A stretch of DNA of 64,000 nucleotides from Lunularia cruciata (lineage: Eukaryota > Streptophyta > Marchantiopsida > Lunulariales > Lunulariaceae): NCBI GenBank assembly GCA_948567375.1, contig OX419758.1, forward strand, positions 439,001-503,000, given 5' to 3'. Positions within the stretch are counted from its first letter, which is position 1, and each line of letters opens with the position of its first letter. The notes beneath the pieces are model-generated. The model was given only the letters and a program-made list of their open reading frames with translations. It searched no databases and was not told where the DNA came from. A program made the position numbers and the translations under genes. This document shows positions 30,750 through 44,238 of the stretch, one piece after another.

Positions 30750-31493
30750 CTTTTGCCTTGAACCTGGAAAACTTAGGTTCCAATTCCATGCCAAAAAAGT
30801 GATCCAAAGTCTACACATGACTTCAATCCTGGCTATCATATCTAACCTTTGAATGATTGCATTTCTCATTGCAAGTGAAGGACTCTTCTTCTCACCCTTC
30901 ATTGGCATTGTGCAATCTCTAACCCGTAGTATTTTAAAGATAATTCTATCATCTCTTGGTCTCAAGATCCTAACTCTTTCAGGATTGTTAACATCAAATG
31001 CTTGAATGGCTTGGCTATAGGAACTCCTTTGGGTTGATTACTCAGTGGCTTAGGATACTTGTGTGACCTTTCAAAATCCCCTCAATGAAGGCCCAATTTT
31101 ATAGTTCTCTATTGATCAATCATTCCTCCATCCCTCTTCATTGAGACTCACCCTTTTTGCATGAATTCATCCTAGCATTATGCAAGTTAGTAGTTTGTGC
31201 CTTGTCCACCATTTTCTTGCCTCTCCTTTCTTGATTGACCCATCCGTAGGAAATTTGTTATGCCATCTTTGCATTGGGTCGATCACCCCAAGACAAAGTT
31301 CCCTTACTTTGGGTTTCTCTGGCCGGGTCTAATCCAAGTACTTTGCTTCTAACATAAAGTCACTTTACTTTGGGTTACAAACCAAAGACACAATTCTTCT
31401 CCTTCCAATGTCATTTGGTTTCATTTGGTTTTAATACACTTCTTCAACATAGAACAAAAACAAAAAACCCAAAAAATGTTGGTACCAAAGATT
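30750..31493 (-). mobile_element. Copy N4: leader and ORF3 N-terminal fragment
   Basis: Minus-strand leader starts GGTACCAACATTTTTT at about 31493. ORF3 N-terminal residues follow (AIIQRLDMIARIEVM, TFLAWNWNLSFPG) and stop at 30750 against the methyltransferase of element B. It is probably the N-terminal half of the ORF3 whose C-terminal half is at 25008-26003. Confidence 0.7.
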
Positions 31494-31504
31494 GCATGTC
31501 TTTT

Positions 31505-33372
31505 ATTATTGTAATTGTAGAAGAAGAAGAAGGAGATGCAAAGAGATCATTTAGAGGTGAAGGATGAGTTGTAGGTGAAGTATTTCAGTGATGAAGTCCT
31601 ATAATTGAAAGAATGGTTAAACCAAGGAGAAGAGGAAATCAAAGTACTTCAGGTTGATATTGTACTTTAGAAGAAGAGCTTAGATGATCTGCTAGAGAGT
31701 CTTGAGAAGCATGGAAGTGCTCTTGACAACAAGAAGAATTGAAGGAGCAAGAGTTTGCATTATAGAGATTGAAGGAGGAATTCAATGACTCTCAACTTGA
31801 GGTAATAAACTCCAAGGCCATTGGAGTTGTAAGTTAGTAGAAATTGGAGAAATTAAGAATGGTTGCAGCAGAGAAGGATTGGGCTTGGCAATGAGAATTG
31901 ACAAGTAGAGATTGTGAAGAAGAAAGGTTGTGGGATCTGATTAAAAGTGCAAAAGCTCATATTGTTTACCAAGTGTAAGAGAGAAAATATGAGCAATGAA
32001 GCATGCTAAAGAAGTGAAGATGCTTGGAGAGGAATTGGAAGGAGAGAGTACTCAAGAGGAGTCATTGTTGGAGAAGCCATTGAGATCAATGGAGGAGATT
32101 GTCAGTAAGTTGAAGGTGGTATTCAGCACTAAAGCCAAAGTACAATTGGAAGAGTCAAGATTGCATCAATTGAAATTGCTTGTGCAAGAAACTCATAAGA
32201 GGAAGGTGAAGGATGTAGATATGAATAGTTGTTAACTCTTTTGAGAGATAGAGTAGATAGAAAGATCATTGAAGTAGGAGACAATGTATGCCTCAAACTA
32301 GATTTACTTAGAACAGAGTTAGATGAACTTAGTAGTATTATCAAGGTAGAAAATAGAGGCAAAGTAGTTGAAGTAGAAGTGACTTACTTGATTCATCTGA
32401 AGTAGCGAGAGTAGAAAAAGAGGAAATAGTTAAACCAACTATGACTTCAGTCAAAGTTTAAACTAAGGATGGCATAGAAGTAGATGAAGATATAGATATA
32501 GTAGATGAACTGGAAGTGTAGGAGGGACTGTATGTACATCAGGTGTAGAAGACAAAGTAGAAGAAGATGTCAAATTGGATTAGGAGTAACTGATTGAGAT
32601 CTGAAATGGTAGATATGAAGAAGTAAAGCAACCCTTTGGATCTAAAGAGTTGTAAAGTAGCAATTGAAGTGGTTTAGACAATTTTGATAACTATTGAGTG
32701 CTCTGCCTATTTAAAAGAGGCATTCATAGTGTTTTAGCTTTAATATTCATTTTCAAAGTTGAGTAAAGTAAAGTTTTGTAACTCAATACTTGTCATTTCA
32801 ACTTTAATTTTGAGTATCAATCTTGTGTGTATTTGTGTGTTTGGAGAATTTCAAATTGCAGTCAGAGTGTGTGAGACATGGGATTCTATAGCTCTAATTT
32901 CATTTTGTGTGTATGATCTTGAGTGGAATTCAATCAAGGCAATGCCTTGGTGAATCTATGAGGAATTATAGTGTTGGTAGTTTTTTGAATTTGTGAGTAT
33001 AGTGCTAGATTGATGCAAAGCAATTTCAATTGAGGAAATTGTGCCTTCAATAAAGAGATGGAATGCAATTCCAAGGTGAAGTCACTTCATGGTGAAGTAG
33101 CTTGCTTGGAATCAACTAAATCATCACAATTGAGATTGGTTTGGATAGAATTTGATAAATTGTGATTATGGGTGATGTGATTTGTGATAAGATTGCAAAT
33201 AGAGCACTTGTTACTCTATTTTGGGTGTGGTTTCTACCCAGAGGCTAAAGACATAACCAAGAAGAAGTGCTTTGTTGCTTTTACTTCATATTTGACCATT
33301 CTTGACTTGTATCTCTGTAAGAATGAATAATGACTATTCATTACTACAAAAGTGATACTTGTTGGGTTGTCA
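31505..33372 (+). mobile_element. Copy N5: ORF3 C-terminal part plus LTR
   Basis: Degenerate coiled-coil sequence (31505-32600) includes RLWDLIKSAKA (near 31925), the open piece 31996-32235 with LHQLKLLVQETHKRKVKDVDM, and a terminal Asp/Glu-rich tail. An LTR of 757 bp follows (32616-33372), ending GTTGGGTTGTCA, with a CTATTTAAA box at about 32707-32715. It lies head to head with copy N4. No primer site follows the LTR. Confidence 0.7.
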
Positions 33373-34260
33373 TAATTCCCTATTAGATTTTGTGTCCAAT
33401 TAACTTTCTGATGGCAATGTTCAAGACAACTTTCATTTGAGTCTATGGTTAATATGACCTAACCAAATTAAGCCCCTAAGGAGGGTGAGCTATGATTGAA
33501 TCATATATATTGTAATGTTACCCAATGAATCAAGTCTATAGTCAGCAATTTGGTGGCATCTAGGTCAATTGTTGGTTGTTAGGGTAGATCCGGTTCACTC
33601 TTGGAAATATGATTAAAATAGGTCACCCCAAAATCTGGGCATGATGTAGTGCCTTCCCTTTGGGTTCCTACTTCTCTTGTATGTGACTCATGTGAGTACT
33701 CTATTTTGTTGTCCATAGTCCTTGCCCAAGATCCATAGAACCTCTAATTAAGGTTGGCCTAGCCAAAGTAATCCCATGTTGGAGAATGTTATTCATGTTA
33801 TTTTCAACTCCTACTCTATTAGAAGTATTCTTTTGGTGATACCTCTATCTGATCTACTTATTCTATCATATATAACATCTTTTTAGATATTACCAAGCCA
33901 ATTTTCACTTCTAGATAATATATCTTGCTATTGGTATTACAAGAGTGTGTGCATGTTTAGATTTTGTGTTGCAAATGTGTTAGTCTTAGTCTACTCAAAA
34001 GCCTATGTAGACTCCTTTAATAACAATAGAGGTTAATTAGAAACTCCATGTTGGTAGTAAACCTTTTAAGAGCTCTCATGCTCAAAAAGATGTGTTTTGG
34101 TTGGGATTGGTGGTGATTATGTCAGTTCCAACCTTGATCCAAACTACATTATGGTCAAAGGATGACATTTTTTGCAAGAAGATGTAGGTACTCATGCCTT
34201 ATATCATCACCTAGTTGAGTTTAAGAATTGAAATCATCAAGGGAAAAACCTTAAGATGCA
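33373..34260. other. Decayed repeat DNA, nothing firmly recognised
   Basis: No supported frame. Part of it (from about 34190) resembles 49690-49760, just upstream of the second integrase fragment, so the tract is probably decayed gypsy pol. Confidence 0.35.
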
Positions 34261-34910
34261 TTCTTATCTTACCTTAAGCACTTTTTGTGGTAGTTGAGAA
34301 TACTTCCACCAACTAAACTTCAACAAGCTACTTGGAAGGATTATGTAACAATACTAGCTGGATTTCTCTTTTATAACATCATCTCACATTATGGCTATCG
34401 TTTAGAGTTAATGAGTGATAGAAGTACTCATTTCTTGAAAACTCTAGTTATGGCCTTTGCAAAGTACCTTCAAATTAAGCTAAGAAGACTACTCCATACA
34501 AGCAAAGGCAATGAATAGACAATAGAGTATAATGGACTTTATAAAATCCTAAACAAGGTAACAATTAATTGTGCATATAATTGGTACACTAAATTTCTAA
34601 TTGCCTTGTGAGTATATTACACAATTAAGAAGATAAGCATAAATTAGACACTCTACTACCTAAAATATAGCCTTCACCTAATTTTGCCAATTGAGTTTCA
34701 AGTTCACTCATATAGGATTCTCTCCAAATAATTGCTATTCAAAGACAAAAGTCAAAATCTTTGAATAGAGCAGTTGATGTTTCTTAAGGAGAAAATTGAT
34801 GAATCATACAAACACACAAAGAAGATCTAGTTGAAACAAAAGGAGCAACATGATAAGATGATCATACAAAATGATGTAAAGGAAGAAGACTTGGATTGTT
34901 ATATGACATT
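34261..34910 (+). pseudogene. Ty3/gypsy integrase fragment
   Basis: The open piece 34294-34518 reads TWKDYVTILAGFLFYNIISHYGYRLELMSDRSTHFL, the integrase region around the second catalytic Asp (here SDRSTHFL). Beyond it, broken frames give LPIEFQVHSYRILS (near 34690-34730), like the post-core LP.E....S.R segment, and a Lys/Glu-rich helix. It is a decayed fragment of a third gypsy lineage, possibly the autonomous partner of the ORF3 family. Confidence 0.6.
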
Positions 34911-34929
34911 TCTAAGGAAGTCACAATTG

Positions 34930-35064
34930 GAGTGGTAAAGGAAGTTCCATCAAGGTTAGCTAATTACAAGGATCCATTTTCATAGACTTTCATTATTTGT
35001 ATGATCCCATCCATCTTAAGTGACTTCCAATCAACTAACCTTGATGGAACATCCGTTACCACTC
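34930..35064. repeat. Imperfect inverted repeat, 30-bp arms
   Basis: Arm 34930-34959 (GAGTGGTAAAGGAAGTTCCA...) and arm 35035-35064 are reverse complements at 28 of 30 positions, with a 75-base loop. A transcript would fold into a long hairpin. Nothing else marks it as an RNA gene. Confidence 0.75.
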
Positions 35065-35417
35065 AAATGAATGGTTGACAAGTCCAAAGATACTAAAACT
35101 AGGCTTAAGAGAGTAGTAGTGGTGTTTCCAATGATGCTCATCTTTGAGGAAGGAGGCATGTGGTTCCCAAATTTTTCTAAAATTTGCATTTTTTTCCTTG
35201 TTTCTTTCTTCTTGTAAAGTTATTTCTATGGTTTGGAGAAGAAACCTCTTGTTTGGGCATTTTTTGGATCCATCTTTGTACATGCTAAGGTACAGAGAAT
35301 CAAGCTATACAGATTTGCAAGTACAATGAATAATTGGACATAAAGATAAAGGGTGCAAAGATTCTTGCCTAAATATTGTAGAGCTAATGACCATATGACA
35401 ATTTGAATGCCACCACT
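35065..35417. other. Flank of the solo LTR, nothing recognised
   Basis: AT-rich, no supported frame. Confidence 0.4.
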
Positions 35418-36161
35418 TGTAATACCAATAGCTAGATAGCTGATCTAGAGATGAAATTTGATTTGATAACATCTGAAAGGATGCTATATATGATGGAATT
35501 AGTAGATAAGCTAGAGGTATCTCCAAAAGAGTGCTTTTACTATAGGCTAGAAATAGAAACATGCTTGGAAACTTTAGAATCAATAGCTAGGCATATGATC
35601 TAGAGGTGAAACTTGGGGTGGTAACATCTAGAAGGATTTTACACATGATGGAGTACGTAGATCAGATATAGATATCACCTAAATATCACTTCTCCTAATA
35701 GGGCAGAAGCCAAAATAGGCCTGAAAACTTCAAAGGCAATATTGAAGGCCTAAACAAATGAATTAGGCCTCAAAAATGTGCAGCTGCTCCCTTGCCCAAT
35801 AAAGGAAAGTTGGCCTTCCCTATGCCTAGTTTGTCTCACTGAGAGCTTTCCAATGGTACCTCACCCATGTGATTCTAAGATTCCTACAAGAAGATTCCCT
35901 AAAAGATTCCCTTTGGTCAAAGCCTATTTGACCAACCAGATGGTACCAAGACCGACATGTCACCCATCCAAGCAAGGAATCAAAGGGTGGAGCTTGCTGA
36001 CAGGTCACCTATCCATGTACCTAAACCTATGGTGGGGCTTCCTTGGACAAGATCTTCCTCGGCTATATAATAAAGAGAAGGTGCTCCTTTGGGGCATCAG
36101 AGGATTGTGTGAAATTTATGTTTTCTCTCTTGAAGAGTTCCCTTGTCCTTGGAGTATTACA
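35418..36161 (+). repeat. Solo LTR of the chromovirus family
   Basis: Starts TGTAATACCAATAGCTAG and ends GGAGTATTACA, like the 5' LTR of the element at 56020. Contains the same internal duplication of about 160 bp and a TATATAAT box near 36065. It is flanked by CCACT and CCACC, a five-base target duplication with one difference. No internal element DNA remains, as expected after LTR-LTR recombination. Confidence 0.75.
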
Positions 36162-36900
36162 CCACCACATAAGCAAAGAACCACTGCCAAGGACCATTGG
36201 CTCACATAGAAGAGTTCACTCATGAGGATATTGATCATGCACCTACTAAAGACCATTGATCAAATAGCCTTAGCTATAAAATTGAGTGTTTGCCAAGTAA
36301 ATTCACTTTCTACAAGATCTTTCTAAGAGTACTCCAAAGAGCAAAGAGTGAATTAGATTCTTTGGACTTATGCAATTTTTGGGTGGGAAATTCTTTGTTA
36401 TTGTTAAGATGGTACAAGCACAAAGAGCAATGAGAAAGATCTCAGTCATTATCGTTTGCTACTCAATAGTGGATAAGTGGGACATGCACATTAGGACTTA
36501 ATTGCTCTAGAGTAAGCATGTGACTTTTCTTGCTCTAGAATTGAGACCTTAGCTCTCTAGCATATGCCAAGTATTTAAGGACTAAGAAGCACAAAGAACC
36601 ATGGAATATTTAGTGATTCAAAGGGTATCATCTTTTGAAGTAGGCAATTGAGGTTCAAAGAGAACCTTGTTTGGATCAAGTCATGTATTAGTGAGTTATA
36701 GAAGGACTTATGTAATTGTTGGGTCCAAAGGCTGAAGTGAAAGCCAATTGTGGTCAAGAGACACTTAGGTTGTAACTCACTACTGGTTTATTTGAACAAA
36801 AAATACTATAAACAAAATCCATTCTATCTATTGATGTAGTAAGTGTTGATTCCCATTCCAATTCCTGAAATTTTATTATGCATAAACTAATACTTCTTAT
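36162..36900. other. AT-rich sequence, nothing recognised
   Basis: No supported frame or repeat. Confidence 0.4.
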
Positions 36901-36904
36901 TGTG

Positions 36905-37095
36905 CTCATTGCATTCTTGTTTATATCTTAGAGTGTCACAAGTATTGCCCATAGCATTTCCTTTTGTTGCATTCTTGTCTAGATCCTAGAGTATCACTAG
37001 CACTGCCCATTTCATTTCCTTACTTACCTAAAGTATGATACTAGAGTGTCACTAATACTGCCCATTGTATTTCCTTACTTACCTAAAGTATGATA
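36905..37095 (+). repeat. Small minisatellite, about three units of 53-60 bp
   Basis: The core GAGTGTCAC.AGTATTGCCCAT recurs at about 36931, 36989 and 37044, followed each time by a variant of ATTTCCTT. TTACTTACCTAAAGTATGATA occurs twice, near 37020 and 37076. This looks like a short tandem duplication. Confidence 0.65.
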
Positions 37096-37435
37096 ACCAA
37101 GGAAGCCAAAGGGCTCATAGGGAGTCAGACTTGCAAGCAGATTCTTGAGTTAAGTGTCTCAAGGTTAACTCTATCCCATAGTCAAGCTAAGATCATTATG
37201 AGATCTTTGCCCTAAGGCCCATCATGGGAACTCTACCTACATATCACTGGGTTTTAGGAACTCCTTACTATATCCAAAACAAGATCATCCCATACTTCTA
37301 TGCCCCATATCATCATGTAACCTATAAGATCAGATTAACCCATTGAATTTTGTGCTCTCATTGATTTTCAAGACTTGTGTAATTTAATTGACTAAACCTT
37401 ACCTCATTTGGAGGCTTTATGCTTATACCCTATTG

Positions 37436-38199
37436 TGATAACCTAGCAAGTATGACTTTTGCAATAATCAATAAGTAATTGTTTGTTCCTATAGAGATAC
37501 TTGCCAAAAATGGTCAAATACAAAGTAAAAGTCACTAACGATTCTTCTTGGTTGCTTTTTTAATCTCTTGAGTAGAAACTACACCTAGAAGAGAGTAACA
37601 AGCACTAGACCTTAATCTTGTCACAAATCACAACACCTATAATCACAATTCATCAAATTCTTCCAAACCAATCATGATTCTAATGATTCAATTTCTTTAA
37701 AGAAGGCTACTTCACCACAAAAAACTTCACCTTGGAATTGTATTCCACCCCTCCATTGAAGGCATAACTTCCTCAATCAGATTTTCTTTGCATCAATCCA
37801 ACACTATGATCACAAATGCAAGATACTACTAACATTATGATCCCTCGCAGATTTGTCAAAGCATTGCTTCAATTGCACTCCACTCATGATCAAACATACC
37901 AAATGGAACTAGAGCTTCCAGAATCCAACATCTAACACACTCAGACTTGCAATTCAAACTTCTCCAAACACTCACAAACACACACATATATAGGATTGAT
38001 AGTCAAAATTAAGCTCAAACAACAAGCACTAAATTACAACACTTCACTTTACTCAACTTTAGAATTACAATACTTAAACAAAACTACATTATAAATGCTT
38101 CCTTGAAATAGGCAATGCATTGATATTTATCTAACTACCTAAACCACTTCAACTGCTACTTTACTAAATTGCAGATCCCAATGACATTCCAATTCTTCA
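37436..38199 (-). repeat. LTR of copy N6
   Basis: Plus-strand TGATAACCTAGCAAGTATG to ATTCTTCA, 764 bp, the inverse of the TGAAG...TTGTCA form. The minus-strand sequence before it is GATTTAAAGAGGTAAATA, a possible polypurine tract. It has a CTATTTCAAGG in place of the usual promoter box. Confidence 0.75.
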
Positions 38200-41100
38200 T
38201 ATTTACCTCTTTAAATCTCAAAATTGTTACTAATCTAACCCAAAATCTACCTCTACTTTAGCTTCTACACTTGATGTAACTACAATCTTTTCTTGCACTT
38301 TGGGTTCCTCTACTATTGCTACATCTTCTTTTATAACTGTTTTGTCTTCCGTCTGAACTAAGACTAAAGTCATAATCCTACTAACTATCTCCTCTTTCTC
38401 TACTCTAACTTTGTCAAACAACTTAGGTAACTCATCTAAAGGACACTTGTGCTCCTACATCAATTACTTCACATTTAGTTCCTACCTTCAAATCACTATG
38501 AAGTTCATCTAATTTTGATCTAACAAGATCTAATCTGAGACTCACATTGTCTCTTACCTCTAGCATCTTCTTGTCTACTCTCTCTCTCTAAGAAAATTAA
38601 TTGTATATGTCCATACCCTTCACCTTCCTCTTCCTTATCTATTTCACTTACAACCTCAACTTGTGTAGTCTTGCTTCTTCTAACTCCACTTCTGCTTTTA
38701 TTACTTAGCACCGCCTTTGCACTCATGATGACTTCTGCTATTGACTCCAATATATTCTTTGAAATTGTCTTCTCCCAAGCTCTCTTTGCTTCCAATGCAA
38801 TTTGGTACATCATCAATTTTTCCTCAAACTCCACCTTCATAGCTTCCTTCTCTTTGTAATGAACAAATTGAGCTTCTGCATTCCTCACCAATCCATGCAA
38901 TTGCTCTTCTTCTTGATATCAACTGGCCAATTTACATTGTCAGGCTCAATCCTTCTCTTGAGCACTCATTCTTAAACTCTCCAACTCTTGCTCCATTACA
39001 ACCACAATGGCTTGGAATGCACGGCTTCTATATGCGCATCCTTGAATTTTACCATCAATCTCTCAAATGTCATATTTTTCTCCCTCAATGCCCTTCTTGG
39101 CACTTAATAATATTGCCCCGCCCCTCAAAACTCTTCTGCAAATCCTTCAACCATTAGTCCCAAACCACTACCTCAACCCAAAAGTACTTTGGCTTCTTCT
39201 TTTCCTTAGGTTTACCTCTTCTTCATTTGTAGGACTTCTTTCCCCAGATAGTGCACCACTTGCAACTCATTCTTCACCTCAAGATGGTTTGGCTTGACTT
39301 CCTTCTTTGTCCTCTACAATTTTTTAAGTAAAGGACAAATGATCTTTGTCAAATAATCTACTCCACTGAATTCTCTTACATTGTCATCTTTGGCTTTGGT
39401 GGGTCCTTCTTCCATGGGTGCCTTATCCCAAAGTCTTGATCTTTTTTTATTCAATGTAATCTCCTCTGAGCTTTCCTTCTCTTCCACAACTCAGCTTGGT
39501 TGCACTCCTATAGCCTACAAACTTTGCTTCATCCTTAGTCCCCTTGGAAATACCAATACAAGTTACACCCCCCACTCCTCAAGACTGTCTTCTTCTATCA
39601 GTTCTAGGTACCGGCCATTTTGTCTTTCTATATGACCAATTTCTGCATGGAACTCTAGTTCTTCTTCTTCAACAACCTCTTCCCCTGGTTGTTGTACTTT
39701 GGGCTCACCTTCATTTCCATTGCTCAATCTTTCACTCTGCAAGGTGAGCTTGTCATCTTCTTCGTCTAGGTCCTCACCCTTGGACTCTACTTTGACTTCA
39801 AACTCTACCCTTGACATCAGGTTTGCTACCACCATCTCATACCTTGGATTCAATTGCCGAGTCTTTTGTTGCTGAACCGGTGAAGCCACATCCTTGGGCC
39901 TACTTTGATTCTTCAACCTCAGCCATGGAATGGGGATGGACATCTTCTTCTCCTAGCCAGTTCTATCATAATGAGCATCATCTTTTCGAATTACCCTTAT
40001 GCAAATTTTCCCACCTTCATCTGCATCTTGATAAAGATCCGGATGGAAGTGAGACACCATCCGCTCCTTTTCCTCCAAGTTAAGTAGATTTAATCCCAAA
40101 AAAAAGTGCATTTCCAGCAATATGAAGTAGTATGGAGGCATTTTCATCCTCCAATTTCTAGTCATCTACCTCATTTTTTGGTAAAACACCTCACCCAATT
40201 CAGTCTTCCTCCTACAAACAAGTGGTGGAAGAACACCACCTTTTGTTTTGTTACATAGGTGGTATGCTCGGGCTTTAACATTGCCATTAGAGCTCCAAAA
40301 GAACCTTGCCTCATTGGGTCCTTATAGGTATCCACCTTGTACCATTCTTGGTGTGAGAGGCATTGAAGGAATTCCTCACCTCCACAGTCTCCTCCAACAA
40401 ATCATCCTTACCATGAAAGGTGATCCCGACTAACTCTTCAACCTCTCTTCCTAGCACAAGTTTCTAATCTGACTCAGTCCATCAAGTCATATTCCCTCTC
40501 TTCTCCTCTACTTTGGAGCCATCCTCACAATTAAAAATAGTGATTTCTGCCATAAACCCCAGAAAACTTGAAGTCTAGTTCTAGGCCTGAAATGTGATGC
40601 AAAGTTTGCTAAGGAATTTGATCCTAGCTATCATTTCAACTCTCAAAATTGCAGGATTCCTCACTACAAGTGCAGGGCTTTGCTTGCTACTCTTCATTGA
40701 TGTTGTGTGTTCACAAATTTTATGTTGTTGGGGAACACTATCCACTCTCCAAGATACATGATATTAACTCTCTCTAAGGTTTTTGGAAAATCAAACTCTC
40801 ATTTTGTCTTGTGATTCACATACCTTTGGGACAACTATTGATGGGAATATGATATCTTCTTGACATTTCATCACTTCTTTGACAAAGTCTTAATTTTATG
40901 GTGCTACACCACATAGTCATACTTCAATAAATTTGCAATCAACACTCATAGATTTTGTAGTTTGTTTCTTGTCACTCTCAACTTTCATCACCCCAATGTA
41001 GCCATTTTTTTGAATGTTACCTTCTTGGTTTGTGTAACCCAAAGGAAAGTTGTTATAGTTTCTTTGGGCCGGGTTGATTATCCCAATGCAAGGTAACCTT

Positions 41101-41290
41101 ACTTTAGGTCTACCACCCTATAAGTCTGACATGCATCCTTCTTCTTTTGACATGAAGTCAACTTCTTTGGGTCTAACTTGAACACACAATTCTTCTCTTT
41201 TCTTCCTCATTTAGCCTTACTTTGGCTTTAATAATATACTTCTTCCTTAAAACTCATCAAAAATAAACAAACCACACCTATAATAAACCA
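37436..41290 (-). mobile_element. Copy N6: leader, ORF3 and 3' LTR
   Basis: Minus-strand leader runs to about 40855. ORF3 starts near 40848 (ATG changed to ATT before Pro). Degenerate ORF3 pieces fill 38230-40848 and the LTR is 38199-37436. The piece 39563-39943 holds the acidic region with GEPKVQQ, which shows that the first stop in copy N1 was a Gln codon. The piece 38230-38421 ends EAKVEVDFGLD before the stop. No gag is attached. Confidence 0.75.
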
Positions 41291-42200
41291 TTTTGTAATT
41301 TTTGTGTGCATTAGTGGTGAACCATCATTATTCCCATATGTTTGAAGTGCCATAAGTGCCAAGAATTACCAAAATCAGTTCGTTGTCATGTAAGGTAGTA
41401 TCTTGTTTGTGTGATTGCCAATGTAGATGATTGACTTTCAAATCAATGATCTCTATGGCAAAGCATGCTCATGGCCAAAGAGTACCAATCTGAGGATGGA
41501 TGAGGCCAATGGTCTTGGGGTAGCTCCACTCTTATGGTCTCTTCTTTGCTTCTTTGGTCCATATCTTTGGGTTTCTCTCTGGCCAAAGTAAAACCCAACC
41601 AATCCTATATTCTAACTCTAATCTTCTTTAAATGCTTATCAACCTTCTAAATAAAAAGAAAAAAAGGAAAACTTCATATGATGAGGCAAAGTGGACTACC
41701 ATAGAGCTATCTTTCCAAAGACCAAGAACGTCTTTTGGCCAAAGATCTTATGACTCCAATAAACCCAAGCTCACCATCTAAGACACAAGTCCATGAAGTT
41801 GAAGAGGAATGGATCATAAGAGGATATAAAAATTCAAGAAAAAGTCCCTAAACTAGTCTAACCCAAGACAAAGGTGCAGTTCTAATAGAACAAATCATGC
41901 ATATATCAGCTGGATCAACCTTCATATTCAACTTTGTATACCCAATTTTGAAGTACTTATAGACAATCATGCAACTATATGAAGAAAGTTGACCAAAAGT
42001 AGTAAATTGTGTTTCCTTTGCAAAGATAATGCATATATATATAAGTATGCATTCAAGGCAAAGAATGACACCTTGAATAAGGAGATAGAGAAGAACCAAA
42101 ATCCATACAAGGAAGAATCAAAAAAGGAGATGACTTCGTGTAAGAAAACCAAGAATTGAAGAGATATACTTCACTAGCTACTAAGAAGAAGAGCTATGAG
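41291..42200. other. Decayed repeat DNA beside copy N6
   Basis: Parts near 41500-41640 resemble the leader of the ORF3 family (compare 31310-31430) on the minus strand. The rest is not recognised. Confidence 0.35.
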
Positions 42201-43800
42201 GATGATGAATGAAGAATTCAAGAATACATGAGTGCTCTTTGGTTTGTGAGTAATCAAAAGAAAAAGTGGCTCAAAAGCAAGTTGCAAACTTGAGATACAC
42301 ATGTTCTTGTTGAGTTTGTAGCCTAATTGGGTTCTTTTAATTCATGATTCTCAAAAACCCTTGCAGAGAAAGGGTAACACCCAAGAAGAAAATTTCAGAA
42401 GTGAGAGCTTGTCCCATTGCAGGAGCACATTATACATTTATGACTGAGGTACCCTAATAAACCATAGGTGTAGTTGTAGATGTAGGTAATTTCTTGGCCA
42501 AATGACATAAAAACTCTATGTATGTTTCTTCCTATTTTTAGATGATCAATCTTGTTCCTAAATAGTAGATTTTCATTGCTAATATTCTTTGGCTATAGCA
42601 CAATCTTTAAATTGAACAAGGGAGAAGTATTACTTGGGATGCCATTATGGAAGAGTATTAAAAAGAGATTGGTCTTTGGTTACAAGCTTGCACGTAGAAT
42701 TGCAAAAGGAGAAGAAGAGCACCCATAGACCAACCCAAGATAGTAGAGGAAGTCATTGTTCAAGTCTTTACATATCCAAGAATAATGTAGAGGCAACTAC
42801 AAAGATATTAGCAAATTTTTGAGACTACCTTGTCAAACTTACCAAAAAAAGCATTGGAAGGAAGAATAACCAAAACCAAACTTCACAAAATCAAATTGTA
42901 GATATAGACCTTAAGCAAGAAGACACATGAAGAAAAGGCAATGAATTACTTAGTCTTGGACCTTAGGAAGCACATTGATAAGAATTTTAATGAATCCTTT
43001 GACACCTTGGGATTATAGATAGCATTTTGCAAAGAGAAAGTTGAACTTCTCCTTAGGGTAGTTAAAGGTGAAGCAAGTTCTTTGTAGTGGACCTTCCGTA
43101 GTTAATTCTTTGTAGATGATTTCTTTCTAGTTAGGACTCTTTGCAATATCAATCTTTGGATTAATGTTAGTGATCCAAAGAAGGCAAGAAGGAAGTTTCT
43201 TGGAATAGAATTAGAGCTCTATATAGACAAGTGGAAAATATTTATAAGTATAAAGGATAAGTAATTGTACAAGAAAAGGAGATAAACAACATACAAAGGA
43301 GATTAAACCAAATGCAAATTTGATAGATCCAATGATATTAGATTTCTTAGCTTCCAAATAGATTTTTGCTACTTAAGGTTGCAATTCAGTGTAAATATTG
43401 ATTCAATTGGTCAGAAGATGAGTAAAAGAGCCTTAGCTCTTTTTCACTTTTCTTAGTTCTGATTATAAGTTTCATTTCTTTTTTGTGTGAATCTTTGTAG
43501 TGAGAGTACCAAGTAACTTGCAAGTTTAATCCTTAGTATTCATGACCTTGTGTGTATGATCCTTGGTGTAGTTCTTTGAAAGCAATTCTGTGATGGGACT
43601 TTGAGTGATTTGTAGTGTCAATATTACTCAACAAAAGCACAAAGAAGAAGAGTAGTTAATAATGCAAAGAATCTTGAAAAAAGATGTTGTGTTGTGGTCT
43701 GCTTAGGATTGCAAAACTATTTAGTGTTGTTTATCTATGTAATGTTGTAGTAGATTATGCAAAGGATCTTATAGTTGACCTTTTTCTATATGAGCAATCT
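42201..43800 (+). mobile_element. Very decayed ORF3-family copy with LTR remains
   Basis: 42890-43060 gives broken peptide like the ORF3 block before the C-terminus (KKAMNYLVLDLRKHIDKN). 43480-43620 resembles the R/U5 part of the family LTR (compare 32815-32990: GTGTATGATC.TG.....AATTC.....GCAAT). Everything is heavily mutated and the limits are guesses. Confidence 0.35.
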
Positions 43801-43890
43801 ATGTAGGTCCAAGTGATTGGCCACATGGATCTTGTCCTCTCCTAGGGCTTATAGGTGGTGGAGGATCCATAACCAGTAGTTTGTTTAGTT

Positions 43891-44238
43891 TTGTGGCATT
43901 GGAGTATGGGAGCTAGAGTGTTTGATGGTGAGGCTATTGAGAGTTTCAATACTCTTGATCTAGTTCTCTCACACCCTTGTCTCATCAAGCTTGAGATTTT
44001 ACACTATGATCACTTTTTGGGCCTGGATGGTAGCTCATTTTGGTCATGCATTCATAAAATTTACTATTTACATTACCATTTACATCCTTTTGAAGAAGAA
44101 GATGCACCAAAATCTCACTCAAGGCTTTTGGTGTGGATTTTGGAGGTCCATATGTCAAAAGGAGTACTTAAAAAGTATCTAAAGGACAAAGAATTGATCT
44201 CTCACCAATTCAAGACTATGGTTTTAAGATTTCAATGA
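43891..44238 (+). other. Open stretch of 115 codons, unknown
   Basis: An ATG-initiated frame in otherwise stop-rich DNA, with a His/Tyr-rich middle (KIYYLHYHLHPFEEEDAPKSHS). No known motif, no intron signals and no second copy in the window. It may be a chance frame or the remnant of a retroelement protein. Confidence 0.2.

Noticed and set aside
30427-30807. Open frame joining ORF3 sequence to methyltransferase motifs IV and VI
   Set aside because: The frame crosses the junction of element B with copy N4 at about 30749. It is a chance in-frame join of two broken elements, not a fusion gene.
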